Positions 9,281 to 18,260 of a stretch of 64,000 nucleotides of DNA are shown here, in pieces (within the stretch, counting starts at the first letter, position 1; every line of letters starts with the position of its first letter). Source of the stretch: Roseococcus sp. SYP-B2431. GTDB taxonomy: Bacteria; Pseudomonadota; Alphaproteobacteria; Acetobacterales; Acetobacteraceae. The notes beneath the pieces are model-generated. The model was not told the DNA's origin and did no database searches. It was given only the letters and a program-made list of their open reading frames with translations. Location: positions 124,001 through 188,000 of the forward strand of contig NZ_SJXD01000029.1 in NCBI RefSeq assembly GCF_004336745.1, in the 5' to 3' direction. The translations under genes were made by a program, and so were the position numbers.

Positions 9281-10663
9281 GTGCTTTTTCCGACCGGCAT
9301 CTTCGCGCTCTTCTTCGCGGCCGTCTTCCTGGGGCACTGGACGCTGGTGCGCGTCCGGCCCTCGCTGGACCGGGCGTTCCTCCTTGCGGCCAATCTCGCC
9401 TTCTATGCCTTCTGGAGCGTGGAGTTCTGCGCGGCGCTGATCGCCGTCGGGCTCTGGACCTGGGGGATCGGGCTGCTCGCCGCCCGGGGGAGATCGCGAC
9501 CGGCGCTGTGGATCGGCGTGGCCGGCGTGCTCGGCTGGCTGTTCTACTTCAAATACGCGAACTTCTTCCTGCAGGAGATCGTGGCGCGGCTGGGCTTTCC
9601 GGCGCCGATCCTGGACGTGGTGCTGCCCGTCGGCATCTCCTTCTACTGCTTCCAGGCCATCTCCTACATGGTCGACGTCCATGCCGGCGATGCCGAAGTC
9701 GAGCCCAGCCCGCTCAACGTGCTGGTCTACCTGACTTTCTTCCCGCATCTCGCGGCCGGCCCGATCGTGCGCGCCGCGCATTTCCTGCCGCAGCTCGCCG
9801 TGCCGCCGGACCGCTTCCGCATCCCGGTGGCGATGGCGGGCATCCTTATCCTCGGCGGGCTGTTCAAGAAGATGGTCATCGCGAACGAGCTCGCGACCGG
9901 AATCGTCGATCCGGTCTTCCGGGATCCCAGCGCCTATGGCGCCTGGGACATCGCCCTGGCCTGCTACGGCTACACGATCCAGATCTTCTGCGACTTCTCG
10001 GCCTATTCCGACATGGCGATCGGCTTCGCCGCGCTGCTCGGCTTCCACTTCCCGAAGAACTTCGACCAGCCGTTCCGGGCCGTCTCGCTCTCGGAATTCT
10101 GGCGGCGCTGGCACATCTCCCTCTCCACCTGGCTGCGGGACTACCTCTACATCCGCGCGCTGGGCGGCAACCGCCGGGGCGAGGCGCGGACGCGCTTCAA
10201 CCTGATGGCGACCATGGTCCTCGGCGGCATCTGGCACGGCGCCAACTGGACCTTTCTCCTCTGGGGCGCGGTCCACGGCGCGGCGCTGGCGATCGAACGC
10301 GCGCTGGTCGGGCGGGCCGAGCCGAGGACGAAGGGCGCCATCCTCCTGCGCTGGCTGGTCACCTTCCATGTGGTGATGCTGGCCTTCGTGCTCTTCCGCG
10401 CGCCGGACCTGGGCACGGTGGCGTCGCTGGTCGCGGGCCTCGGCGACGGCCTGCCGAGCGAGGCCGTGACCTGGCGCCTCGCCGCCCTGGCCGGGCTGGG
10501 CCTCGCGATCCATTTCCTGCCGCCCGACCTGCGCGAGCGCATCGAGGACGGGCTGCGGCCGCTGCCGGCTCTGGCGCTCGGCGCCGCGATGGGCCTCGTG
10601 CTCCTGGCGATCCTGCTCGCCGGGCCCGAGGGCGTGGCGCCCTTCATCTATTTCCAGTTCTGA
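9281..10663 (+). CDS. MBOAT family O-acyltransferase (AlgI/PatA-like)
   Basis: Polytopic membrane protein of 460 residues with about ten hydrophobic segments. It has the family signature from FWRRWHISLSTWLRDYLYI through GGIWHGANWTFLLWG; H319 in WHGANW is the expected catalytic His. Such proteins pass acyl groups to periplasmic SGNH partners for O-acylation of exopolysaccharide or peptidoglycan. The start is a GTG 3 bp after the SGNH lipoprotein gene. The glycan target cannot be deduced from the window, since no polysaccharide polymerase is nearby. Confidence 0.9.
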   Translation: MLFPTGIFALFFAAVFLGHWTLVRVRPSLDRAFLLAANLAFYAFWSVEFCAALIAVGLWTWGIGLLAARGRSRPALWIGVAGVLGWLFYFKYANFFLQEIVARLGFPAPILDVVLPVGISFYCFQAISYMVDVHAGDAEVEPSPLNVLVYLTFFPHLAAGPIVRAAHFLPQLAVPPDRFRIPVAMAGILILGGLFKKMVIANELATGIVDPVFRDPSAYGAWDIALACYGYTIQIFCDFSAYSDMAIGFAALLGFHFPKNFDQPFRAVSLSEFWRRWHISLSTWLRDYLYIRALGGNRRGEARTRFNLMATMVLGGIWHGANWTFLLWGAVHGAALAIERALVGRAEPRTKGAILLRWLVTFHVVMLAFVLFRAPDLGTVASLVAGLGDGLPSEAVTWRLAALAGLGLAIHFLPPDLRERIEDGLRPLPALALGAAMGLVLLAILLAGPEGVAPFIYFQF

Positions 10664-10673
10664 GGAGGCGAGG

Positions 10674-10973
10674 ATGCAGCAGCCCTGGCTGAACCCTCCT
10701 GGCACCCCGCCCCGGCGGGGCGTGCCGGACGATTTCTCGCCCGCCAGCGCGACGATGCCCTTGCGCGGCGCGACGGCGGCGCTCGCCCTCGTCTGGCTGA
10801 TCCTTCTGGCCGGCCGGTCGGAGGCGATCGTCGATGCCGCCTATGGCCTGCCGGTGGCGCCCGGGACGGAGACGCTGATCGCCGTCGCGGAGGGCTGGAA
10901 CGACGCGCTCACCGCGATCGGCCTTCCCCAGGTGCTCAGCGCGCTGCGGGAAGGGCTGGCCACCGGGCGCTGA
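10674..10973 (+). CDS. Small membrane protein of the O-acylation cluster
   Basis: 99-residue protein that I do not recognise. A Pro-rich N terminus is followed by one hydrophobic segment (about residues 34-47, ATAALALVWLILLA) and a short soluble tail. It starts 10 bp after the MBOAT gene with a GAGG-type ribosome site, so it is probably the third gene of that operon. It may be an accessory subunit of the acyltransferase pair. It ends where the convergent third SGNH gene ends. Confidence 0.6.
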   Translation: MQQPWLNPPGTPPRRGVPDDFSPASATMPLRGATAALALVWLILLAGRSEAIVDAAYGLPVAPGTETLIAVAEGWNDALTAIGLPQVLSALREGLATGR

Positions 10974-11588
10974 TCAGGCGCCGGCGAGCCGGTGGCGCCC
11001 GAGGATCTCGGCCAGACCGGCCCACCAGGCCTGGTAGGCCACGCCCGTCGAGGGATGGATGCCGTCGCGCGACGGAAAGCTGCAGCGCGACTGGCGCCCC
11101 GAATTGATCGCGGGCAGGTCGCGAAGCTGGTCGCTCGCCTGGCGCCGGAGCTGGGCGAGGACGCGGTCCAGCGCGACGCTGCCGCGCTCCAGCGCATCGT
11201 CCTGCGTGAAGCAGCCGGGCGTGGCCCAGATCGCCTGCGCGGCCTCCCACTTTGCCAGGATCTCGGCGACGCGGGCGGGATAGGCCTGCGCCTCGGCGCC
11301 GCTCATGCCGCGCAGGTCGTTGGTGCCGAAGACCAGGACGAGCCGGCGGGCGCAGCGGGGCTCCTGCGCGCGAAGCCAGTTGAGGCCCGCGCCGCGTTGC
11401 GCGATCACCTCGAAGCCCAGCGCCTGGGCATAGGGGCCCATGCCGACGGCCAGGCTGTCGCCGAGAAGGATGTCGGGGCAGGGGGGGCCGGCCTGCGCGC
11501 GGGCCGAAGGGGAGGCCAGGATCAGGACCGCGAAGAGGGCGATGGCGACGGGCAGGGAGGCGGCGGGGTTCCGGCGGAACAGGCTCAT
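10974..11588 (-). CDS. SGNH/GDSL hydrolase, secreted
   Basis: 204-residue SGNH protein with a cleavable signal peptide ending SPSARAQA. Its blocks are ILLGDSLAVGMG, VFGTNDLRGM and SRDGIHPSTGVAY (Asp/His). The ATG at 11588 is chosen because AGGAAGGAG lies just before it; an open frame extends to 11720 but adds no signal-like sequence. Four extra Cys suggest disulfides in the periplasm. It is the third SGNH enzyme of the block and is convergent with the small membrane protein gene. Confidence 0.8.
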   Translation of the reverse strand: MSLFRRNPAASLPVAIALFAVLILASPSARAQAGPPCPDILLGDSLAVGMGPYAQALGFEVIAQRGAGLNWLRAQEPRCARRLVLVFGTNDLRGMSGAEAQAYPARVAEILAKWEAAQAIWATPGCFTQDDALERGSVALDRVLAQLRRQASDQLRDLPAINSGRQSRCSFPSRDGIHPSTGVAYQAWWAGLAEILGRHRLAGA

Positions 11589-11786
11589 TGCGGTCGTGAC
11601 TCCTTCCTGGGGCCTGCCGCTTCCTGGCACTGCCCTGGTGAATATTCGATGAACGGGAATGGCTTCCCTGAGGGCGGACGGCGCTGGAGCGCCCCTGTCC
11701 CACGGCGGTTCGAGAAACATGGTTGACGTGGAGGGCGCTTACCGGCTTTCCTGCCGCTTCAAGCACTTGCGGGGTAGACCAACGCC

Positions 11787-12125
11787 ATGGAGACGTTGAC
11801 GCGCTCGGGGCTCGCCGAGGCCATCTATGCCGCGGTCGGGCTGTCCCGGAACGAGTCCGCCGCCCTGCTGGAGGCGGTGCTGGAACGCGTCGCCGGCGTG
11901 CTCGAAACAGGCGAGTCCGTGAAGATTTCCGGCTTCGGCACCTTTCTCATTCGGCAGAAGGGACAGCGGATCGGCCGCAATCCCAAGACCGGCGTGGAAG
12001 TCCCCATCCTCCCGCGCCGCGTGCTGACCTTCCGTCCCAGCCAGGTGCTCAAGGCCCGCATCAACGGGGAGAGCCTGAGCGCCGAGGACATGAAGGACGG
12101 CCGTGAAAAGGCCGATGGCGCGTGA
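11787..12125 (+). CDS. ihfA: Integration host factor subunit alpha
   Basis: 112-residue HU/IHF-family DNA-bending protein. The core runs from [17 protein letters not shown] through [25 protein letters not shown], the beta-arm with the intercalating Pro in the RNPKTG region. A short charged extension follows ([15 protein letters not shown]). It overlaps the following MerR gene by a GTGA junction. IhfA with a MerR-type gene normally follows plsX-fabH in this class. Confidence 0.93.
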   Translation: METLTRSGLAEAIYAAVGLSRNESAALLEAVLERVAGVLETGESVKISGFGTFLIRQKGQRIGRNPKTGVEVPILPRRVLTFRPSQVLKARINGESLSAEDMKDGREKADGA

Positions 12126-12493
12126 GTGGCCTGCCCGATCTAGAGGATCGGCCCCGGCCGCGCAAATCGGCGCAGGCCTTCCGGACCATCAGCGAGGCGG
12201 CCGAGCAGCTCAACGTGCCGCAGCACGTGCTGCGCTTCTGGGAGACGAAGTTTCCGCAGCTCAAGCCGCTCAAGCGCGGCGGCGGGCGGCGCTACTATCG
12301 GCCCGAGGACCTCGCGCTGCTGAAGCGCATCTCGGATCTGCTCTACACGCAGGGCTATACGATCAAGGGCGTGCAGCGGCTGCTCGGCGAGGGCGAGCCG
12401 GAGCTGCCGCTCGGCGAGCCGCCGGAGGAGAATGCGTTGGCGCGCCTGCTGGCCGAGCTGGAGGAGATCGCCGGGGAATTGCGCCGGCTCTGA
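12122..12493 (+). CDS. MerR family transcriptional regulator
   Basis: 123-residue regulator with an N-terminal winged helix: [30 protein letters not shown], then [15 protein letters not shown]. The region after it, with about 30 residues of Glu/Leu-rich helix, is too short for a metal- or drug-binding domain. The start is a GTG overlapping the ihfA stop. The target genes are unknown; the pairing with ihfA is widespread and suggests a housekeeping rather than a metal-responsive role. Confidence 0.88.
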   Translation: MSGLPDLEDRPRPRKSAQAFRTISEAAEQLNVPQHVLRFWETKFPQLKPLKRGGGRRYYRPEDLALLKRISDLLYTQGYTIKGVQRLLGEGEPELPLGEPPEENALARLLAELEEIAGELRRL

Positions 12494-12503
12494 CCCGGCC
12501 GCC

Positions 12504-12917
12504 TCAGCCCGGCACCCGGTCCCGGCAGGTCTGGCTCGTGTCGTAGAATTCCCGGAACTCCACGACGCGGTCGCCGTCGAGCCGTACGAAATCCGCCTTG
12601 GCGTAGCGGTGCGTGCAGCCTGTGGCCTCGTAGCGCACCGTCGCCCAGGCGAGCACCGCGACCCATTCGCCCTGTGCGATCACCTGCTCGACCTCGTAGC
12701 CGAGGACCTTCGCCTCGGCCTCGATGCGAGAAAAATAGTCCTCGACGCCCTCGCGGCCGCGATAATCGCCGGCCCAGGGCACGGCGCCCTCGCCGCTGGA
12801 GTGCCATCTCGTCTCCGGCGTCAGCGCCGCGTAGAGCGCCTCGCGGTCGCCGGCTGCATAGCGGCCGTAGATCTCGGTCACGCGCGCGATGCTGCGCTCG
12901 GTCAGGTTCCCGGACAT
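12504..12917 (-). CDS. NTF2-like (SnoaL-type) protein
   Basis: 137-residue single-domain protein with the cone-shaped NTF2-like pattern: IYGRYAAGDREALYAALTPETRWHS, GREGVEDYFSRIEAEA, then alternating strands VEQVIAQGEWVAVLAWATVRYEATG and RVVEFREFYD. Family members include isomerases, hydrolases and ligand binders, so no activity can be assigned. The ATG at 12917 gives a standard N terminus; the frame extends ten residues further. The gene converges on the MerR gene with a 10-bp gap. Confidence 0.78.
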   Translation of the reverse strand: MSGNLTERSIARVTEIYGRYAAGDREALYAALTPETRWHSSGEGAVPWAGDYRGREGVEDYFSRIEAEAKVLGYEVEQVIAQGEWVAVLAWATVRYEATGCTHRYAKADFVRLDGDRVVEFREFYDTSQTCRDRVPG

Positions 12918-13013
12918 CCTGCGTCTCCCGCTGAACGGCGGGAGCATGGCGCCGCGCGCGTACCGGTTGCAACGATGCCGTGAGGCCTCGCCCTCGTGTC
13001 CGGTCCTCGCGCT

Positions 13014-13538
13014 TCAGTCGTCGTAGGCGAGCAGCGTCTCGACCGGAACGTCCAGCCGCTTGCGCCCTTCGAGGAAGGTGAGCTCGATCAGCGCCGCCAC
13101 GGCCGGCACCACGGCGCCCGCCTGCCGCAGCAACGCCAGGCCGGCCGCCATGGTCCCGCCCGTGGCGAGCAGGTCGTCCAGCAGCACCACGCGCTGGCCC
13201 GGGGTCACGGCATCCTCCTGCATCTCGATGCGGTCGGTGCCGTATTCGAGCGCGTAGTCGTAGCCGACGGTGCGGCCCGGCAGCTTGCGCGGCTTACGCA
13301 GCATGATGAAGCCGAGGCCGAGCTCCAGCGCCAGCGGCGCCGCGAGCAGGAAGCCGCGGCTCTCGATGCCGGCCAGCAGCTGCTGCCTGTAGGGCGTGAC
13401 GCGCGCCGCCATGGCGGCCATCGCGGCCTTCCAGGCCGGACCGTGCCGCAGCAGCGTGGAGATGTCGTAGAAGAGGATCCCTGGCTTCGGGAAATCGGGG
13501 ATGCCGCGGATGTGGGTCTTGAGTTCTTGCTCGGTCAC
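13014..13538 (-). CDS. apt: Adenine phosphoribosyltransferase
   Basis: Salvages adenine to AMP using PRPP, in the cytoplasm. The 174-residue product has the family length. It begins with [16 protein letters not shown], has [17 protein letters not shown], and carries the PRPP-binding loop [13 protein letters not shown]. The start is the ATG at 13538. It stands alone on the minus strand and is divergent from the DUF2842 gene, with a 130-bp region between them. Confidence 0.95.
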   Translation of the reverse strand: MTEQELKTHIRGIPDFPKPGILFYDISTLLRHGPAWKAAMAAMAARVTPYRQQLLAGIESRGFLLAAPLALELGLGFIMLRKPRKLPGRTVGYDYALEYGTDRIEMQEDAVTPGQRVVLLDDLLATGGTMAAGLALLRQAGAVVPAVAALIELTFLEGRKRLDVPVETLLAYDD

Positions 13539-13668
13539 GGCTTTCTTCGCATGGAGCGGGCGGCGCGAAAGGCGCCGGCGCGGGGTGGCCGGAGCCTAGC
13601 CCCGCCGGTTCACGGCCCGCAAGCTCGCCACGCCCCATGCGAAGAACCCGGAAGGTCCTGTCACGGTC

Positions 13669-13857
13669 ATGTCACGAGGTAAGGTCGCGCTGCTGATCGG
13701 CGTCGTCGGATTCATCGCCTATATCGCCATCGTGGTCGCGCTCGGCGATTTCTTCGTGCGCCAGCATTGGGCGATACAGGCGGTCTACTACATCGTAACG
13801 GGCTTCGTCTGGGTCTTCCCAGCGATCCGGCTGATCCGATGGGGCGCCAGGGCATGA
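13669..13857 (+). CDS. DUF2842 family membrane protein
   Basis: 62-residue protein with two hydrophobic segments (about 7-27 and 36-54) and a positively charged end (RLIRWGARA). The pattern and the size match the DUF2842 family, which is largely confined to alphaproteobacteria and has no known role. The start is the ATG at 13669. It converges on a TctC gene 18 bp downstream. Confidence 0.78.
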   Translation: MSRGKVALLIGVVGFIAYIAIVVALGDFFVRQHWAIQAVYYIVTGFVWVFPAIRLIRWGARA

Positions 13858-13875
13858 CGGCGCCCGGTTGACCGG

Positions 13876-14841
13876 TCAGGCGGCGCCGGAGGCGCGCACC
13901 ACCGGGCCCCAGCGCGTGTATTCGCCGCGGACCCAGTCGGCGAGGCCGGCCTGCGGCACGGGATCCGTCGCCACGAAGGCGAAGGAATCGAGCCGCTCGC
14001 GCAGCGCGGGCTCGGCCAGGATGGCGTTCACCGCCGCGGAGAGCCGCTCGACGATGGGGGCCGGCGTGCCGGCCGGCGCGCAGAGCAGGAACCAGTTCAG
14101 GCTCACCACGTTCGGGAAGCCGGCCTCGCGGGCCGTCGGCACGTCCGGCAGGATCGCCGCGCGCTGCGCCGAGGAGACGCAGAGCCCGCGCAGATTGCCC
14201 GCCCGGATCGCCGCGACATTGGCCGCCGCCGTGTCCCAGAGCGAGGTGGTGCTGCCGCTCAGCACGGCGGTCTGCGCCTCGGGGGCGCCGCGGAAAGGCG
14301 CGTGCAGCAGCTGCGCGCCGCTCTCCATGCCGAAGAGCACGCCCGTGAGATGGCCCATGGAGCCGATGCCGGAGGAGCCGAAGCTCACCGAATCCGGCGC
14401 GCGCCTGGCCGCCTGCGCATAGCCGGCGAGGTCGCGCAGCGGCCCATTGCCGGCCGCCGCGCAGACGATCGGCGCGCCGCCCATCAGGGCGACATAGGTG
14501 AAGCTGCGTGCCGCGTCGTAAGGCAGGTTCGCCTGCATCTGCGGCAGCAGCACGAGGGGGCCCGGCGTGGTCAGCAGGAAGGTGTAGCCGTCCGGCGCGG
14601 CGCTGGCCGCGGCCCCCAGCCCCACCGCGCCGCCGCCGCCCGCCCGGTTGTCGATGACGAAGGACTGGCCGAGCACGCGCTCCAGCCGCTCGGCAACGGG
14701 GCGCATCATGAGGTCGGAGGCGCCGCCGGGCGTGAAGGGGATCACCACGCGCACCGGGCGCGCCGGCCAGGCGGGCTGGGCCCGGACGGCGGCGGGGGCC
14801 GCCAGGAGAGGGGCGGCGGCGAGGAGCTGGCGGCGGTTCAT
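13876..14841 (-). CDS. Tripartite tricarboxylate transporter receptor (TctC/Bug family)
   Basis: 321-residue periplasmic solute-binding protein. The signal peptide is MNRRQLLAAAPLLAAPAAVRAQ. The Bug hallmarks are VRVVIPFTPGGASDLMMRPVAERL, SFVIDNRAGGGGAVG, APDGYTFLL and GSSGIGSMGHLTG. Such receptors bind carboxylates and other small organic acids for TctAB permeases, or act in sensing. No tctA or tctB gene is adjacent, so it is an orphan receptor of unknown ligand. Confidence 0.9.
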   Translation of the reverse strand: MNRRQLLAAAPLLAAPAAVRAQPAWPARPVRVVIPFTPGGASDLMMRPVAERLERVLGQSFVIDNRAGGGGAVGLGAAASAAPDGYTFLLTTPGPLVLLPQMQANLPYDAARSFTYVALMGGAPIVCAAAGNGPLRDLAGYAQAARRAPDSVSFGSSGIGSMGHLTGVLFGMESGAQLLHAPFRGAPEAQTAVLSGSTTSLWDTAAANVAAIRAGNLRGLCVSSAQRAAILPDVPTAREAGFPNVVSLNWFLLCAPAGTPAPIVERLSAAVNAILAEPALRERLDSFAFVATDPVPQAGLADWVRGEYTRWGPVVRASGAA

Positions 14842-14912
14842 GATGCTTTCCCTGAAGGTCGGTCGCCTCCAAGCAATCTCCGTGCCCGCCGCCCGCGGCC
14901 GGCCGCCGCCGG

Positions 14913-15287
14913 TCAGTCGCCCGTCATCGTCAAGCCGCCCGGATTGATCGTGACCGTGCCGGGGCCGGAGATGGCGACCGGCGCGCTCAGGGAAGCCCAG
15001 GTGAGCGCATTGCCGCTCGAGGCCGCGTCGAACAGGCCGACATGCGAGTAGGTGCCGGCGGCGGCGGTGAAGGTGAAGCGCACCGCCTCGGCGTTCTGCT
15101 GGACGCCCGTGCCGGTGAAGGTGACGCGCTGGCGGGCGTAGCCGTTGCCGACGGGCTCGCCGGAGATGCCGGTCGGATCGCTGCCGCCGGTGCCCAGGGC
15201 GAGATAGACCGCGCTCGGCAACACGGGCGAGCGGCCGCAGACGGCGCGCGCGAGGACGTTCTTGGCGTAGTCGGTGAGAGAGCTCAT
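14913..15287 (-). CDS. Phage tail-fibre-like protein
   Basis: 124-residue protein that begins SSLTDYAKNVLARAVCG and continues into a beta-rich, Gly/Thr-rich region: LGTGGSDPTGISGEPVGNGYARQ, then TAAAGTYSHVGLFDAASSGNALTW. Comparable short proteins accompany tail fibres or tail spikes in phages and prophages. The ATG at 15287 is chosen because it opens this domain; the frame runs on upstream without similarity. It is the last gene of the minus-strand tail-like module. Assignment is by pattern only. Confidence 0.6.
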   Translation of the reverse strand: MSSLTDYAKNVLARAVCGRSPVLPSAVYLALGTGGSDPTGISGEPVGNGYARQRVTFTGTGVQQNAEAVRFTFTAAAGTYSHVGLFDAASSGNALTWASLSAPVAISGPGTVTINPGGLTMTGD

Positions 15288-15372
15288 CGGGTGGTTCCTT
15301 TGGGTGTTGCGTGGATCACGCCGTCGAGGCGGCGGGGGGGGCGAGCGGGGAGGGGTGGATCCCGCCGCGCGG

Positions 15373-15687
15373 TCAGATATCGGCGGCGGCCGCGAAGAAG
15401 GGCGGCAGGTCCCGGCCGTCCGGGCCCGCGCCGGCGGGCTGGGCCCGGATCGCGCGGTAGAGGTCGTCGATGGCGAGGTTGTAGGGATCCTCCATTGCCG
15501 CCTGCTCGAAGCGGAATCCCAGGCGCTGCAGCGGCGCCTTGCCGGCGCGGCGCGCCGCCTCGTCGCGATAGCCGTGAAGCTGCGCCTCCACGACGCCGGC
15601 AATCCGGTCGAGCTGCACATGCGTGAGCCGCCAGTAGTCGGCGGTGATGCCGGTCTCGTTGACCTCGATGGCTTTCAGGAAGGCCAT
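15373..15687 (-). CDS. Small protein of the tail-spike module
   Basis: 104-residue protein that I do not recognise. It starts MAFLKAIEVNETGITADYWRL, a pattern seen in short phage tail-associated proteins, and has a helical middle with LDRIAGVVEAQLHGYRDEAARRAG. It ends in a Pro/Ala-rich tail. It sits 20 bp downstream of the spike gene and 85 bp upstream of the fibre-like gene, on the same strand. It may be an assembly or adaptor protein for the spike. Confidence 0.55.
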   Translation of the reverse strand: MAFLKAIEVNETGITADYWRLTHVQLDRIAGVVEAQLHGYRDEAARRAGKAPLQRLGFRFEQAAMEDPYNLAIDDLYRAIRAQPAGAGPDGRDLPPFFAAAADI

Positions 15688-15707
15688 GGATGTTCGGTCC
15701 TTTCGGA

Positions 15708-18158
15708 TCAGGCTGTGGTTTCGACGGAGAGCACGCGCGCCACCCAGCGGATGGTCTTGTTGGCCTCGCCCGTGGCGCTGACGGCGAGCCCGCCATTCGC
15801 CGTGTCGGCGGCGAGGCCCAGCCGCCAGGCGGTCGCGGCGGCATCGGCATGGGTCGGGGCGACGCTGCCGCCCGATGCGCCGGCGAGCACCGTGGATCCC
15901 GCGCCGGCGCCGCGCCGGATCAGGGCCGTCACAACCCAGCCGGCGCAGTCGCCGGCCGCGCCGGCGCTGCCGGCGGTCTGCTGCGCCGTCACCAACAGCT
16001 GCAGCATGTGGGTGCCGGCATTCGGCAGGTTGACGGTGTTGACCGCGCCGGGCGCCGCGCCATCGCCGGTCAGCCGGGTCGCGGTGGCGTCCGTCGTGAT
16101 CCGGCGAAGGACGAATTCGCCGGACTGCGCGTCGCCCTGGGTGGCGAAGAAGGACGAGGCCCAGGCGCCCCGCCCGGTCATGCCGCGGGTGTCCGCCCGG
16201 GCGCCGCCCGGGATCCAGGATCTGAGGCCGCTGCTGACATTGGTGTCGCCGCCGGCCACCACCGAGGCGATGCCGGAAGCCAGGTTGGCGGCCCCTCCGC
16301 CGATGGCGCTGTCGGCCGCGGAGGCCGTGTTGGTGTCGCCGCCGACGACGCTCGCGCGCAGGGCGGCCGCGACATTGGAGACGCCGCCCCCCACGAAGCT
16401 CCGCGAGCCGCTGGCGCCGTTGTTGGCGCCCCCGCAGATCGCGCTTTCCTGGCCGCTCGCGACGCGGGTCGGCGAGGAGCGTGTCATCTGCCAGTCCACG
16501 GCATTCGCGCCGCGGGCGCCGCCTCCCGCCGCGGTGCCGTCGGGGAACTGGGCGCTGAGCGAGCCGGTGCCCTTGGGCTGGCCCGCGACGGCCGAGATGT
16601 TGGCGTCCGTCCCACTGGCGCGCCAGCCGATGCTGCTGGGCGCGCCAGTGGCGGAGGCGACCATTTCGGGCCGGTTCACCGCGCCGGCCGGCGTCGTCAC
16701 TTCCAGCCCGTGCAGCCCGGGGGCCGCGCCGAGGTTGAGCTTGCCGCTTTCGGCGCGCAGCAGCTCGACGCCGTTGGCGGCGGCCGAGAGGGCCGCGCCG
16801 CTGGGGCGAAACAGCCCGGTCGCCGCATCGCCGATGGAGAGCCCGGGCCGCGCGGCCTCGCCGGCCGGGGCATTGAGCCCCACCGAGCCGTTGCTGCCCG
16901 CATTGAAGAGCGGCCCGGGGATCGCGGTCTCCAGGAGCGGCGCGCTGCCGAGGTTCACCCGGTTGGGGACGCCCGCGGTCGCATGGGCGAGATGGATCGC
17001 CGCCGCGCCGTTGCCGTGCAGGTTGTAGTTGACGCAGCGCAGCGCGCCGATGTCGATCCGGTTGCTGTTCTGCTCGATGCGGATCGCGTTGTCCTCCGCA
17101 TCGTCGACGCGCAGGGTGCCGATCTGCACGCGCGTGGAACTCGCATCGACATAGACCCCGACGGCGCCGGCGAGCGGCGCGCCGCCGCCGTTGAAGATCT
17201 CGCCCTGGGTCGTCATCGCATCGACCTGGCCGTCGGTGCCGTTCGCGTCGATCCAGAGGCCGTATCTCACGAAGTCGGCATAGGCCTGGCCGATGCTGAA
17301 CTTCTGCGTGTGGCCCGAGGCTGACGAGGTGAAGCGGAACATCGAGCGGTAGCCGAGCACGAAGGATTGGTCGACGAAGACGCCGTCCACCCGCCGGAAG
17401 ACCAATGCGTCGCCATTGGCCTGCTGCCAGCGGACGACGTTGTCGTTGGCGGACCAGAAGGGCCAGAAGTGGATGTTCATGAGGCGGCAGGTGTCGAAGG
17501 CCTCGTCGATCTCGATGCCGGTCGTGAAGACCTGCCCGCGGATCCGCCGGAAATCCGTGCGGCCCGAATTCATGGAGAAGATGCCCCGGTTGACGCCGGA
17601 GAGCATGACATTGTCGAAATCGATGCCGCCCAGGCAGTCCACCACCTTGAAGAAGTAGTCGTAATTCACCGGTGCCCAGGACGGGTTCTGCACCGAGCCG
17701 TGGCTCTGGCGGACGGCGATGTCGTGTACGCCGGAGCCGCGCGCGGCGACGCCCGTGAAGGTGATGGGCGTGAAGGCGGCCGAAGCCACCGTAAGCCACG
17801 TCCCGTCGCCCGGGTTGCCGCCCTCGGCGAAGCCGGCGCCCTGGAGGCGGACGGCGTTGCTCGAGATCGTCACGGCCGAGTTCAGCCGGTAGGTGCGCGG
17901 GCCGAGGTTCACGGTGCCGCCCGCCGCGCCGAGCGCGTTGATGGCGGCCTGGATGGCCGGCGCGTCGTTGGCCACGCCGTCACCGACGGCGCCGAAGTCC
18001 CGCACGTCCACGCCGCGGTCGGCGAGCACCGCGCGGCGGAGCTGGGAGAGGCTGGCGCGCTTGGTGGCGGGGGTGGGGGCCACCTGCACGAAGGGCGTGA
18101 GGTCGCTGTCGGCCATCGCCGTAGCGGCCGGCAGTTCGCTGATCTTCAGGTCGGGCAT
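15708..18158 (-). CDS. Tail-spike-like protein with pectate-lyase beta-helix
   Basis: 816-residue protein. Residues 1-45 (KISELPAAT and following) resemble phage tail-fibre N termini. VDVRDFGAVGDGVANDAPAIQAAINA (about 50-75) opens a Pectate_lyase_3-type right-handed beta-helix that runs to about 360. The segment IGDAATGLFRPSGAALSAAA resembles the repeated linker of phage fibres. Residues 572-652 hold six short Gly/Ala/Ser repeats like YadA-type heads, followed by a compact C-terminal domain. The ATG at 18158 begins the fibre-like N terminus. A polysaccharide-binding or depolymerising spike is inferred; no active site is proven. No phage capsid or terminase gene is nearby. Confidence 0.75.
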   Translation of the reverse strand: MPDLKISELPAATAMADSDLTPFVQVAPTPATKRASLSQLRRAVLADRGVDVRDFGAVGDGVANDAPAIQAAINALGAAGGTVNLGPRTYRLNSAVTISSNAVRLQGAGFAEGGNPGDGTWLTVASAAFTPITFTGVAARGSGVHDIAVRQSHGSVQNPSWAPVNYDYFFKVVDCLGGIDFDNVMLSGVNRGIFSMNSGRTDFRRIRGQVFTTGIEIDEAFDTCRLMNIHFWPFWSANDNVVRWQQANGDALVFRRVDGVFVDQSFVLGYRSMFRFTSSASGHTQKFSIGQAYADFVRYGLWIDANGTDGQVDAMTTQGEIFNGGGAPLAGAVGVYVDASSTRVQIGTLRVDDAEDNAIRIEQNSNRIDIGALRCVNYNLHGNGAAAIHLAHATAGVPNRVNLGSAPLLETAIPGPLFNAGSNGSVGLNAPAGEAARPGLSIGDAATGLFRPSGAALSAAANGVELLRAESGKLNLGAAPGLHGLEVTTPAGAVNRPEMVASATGAPSSIGWRASGTDANISAVAGQPKGTGSLSAQFPDGTAAGGGARGANAVDWQMTRSSPTRVASGQESAICGGANNGASGSRSFVGGGVSNVAAALRASVVGGDTNTASAADSAIGGGAANLASGIASVVAGGDTNVSSGLRSWIPGGARADTRGMTGRGAWASSFFATQGDAQSGEFVLRRITTDATATRLTGDGAAPGAVNTVNLPNAGTHMLQLLVTAQQTAGSAGAAGDCAGWVVTALIRRGAGAGSTVLAGASGGSVAPTHADAAATAWRLGLAADTANGGLAVSATGEANKTIRWVARVLSVETTA
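16203..16445 (-). repeat. Short tandem amino acid repeats inside the spike gene
   Basis: Encodes residues 572-652 of the spike. Units of about 14-16 residues repeat the pattern (A/V)(I/V)GGG..N.ASG, for example SFVGGGVSNVAA, SVVGGDTNTASA, SAIGGGAANLAS and SVVAGGDTNVSS. The spacing is like left-handed parallel beta-roll heads of trimeric adhesins. Confidence 0.6.
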
Positions 18159-18260
18159 GGGCTCCGTCCGTTGGGGGGGAGGGGCGGACATCCTCGGGCC
18201 GGGCGAAGTGCCGACGGTTCTCGGGATGCGCCGCAACGGCAGGGTGAAGCGGCGGAGCGG

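Noticed and set aside
15274-17028. Open frame of 584 codons on the plus strand, antisense to the spike gene
   Set aside because: High GC content makes long antisense frames common; the translation has no family pattern and the minus-strand frame carries clear beta-helix and fibre motifs.
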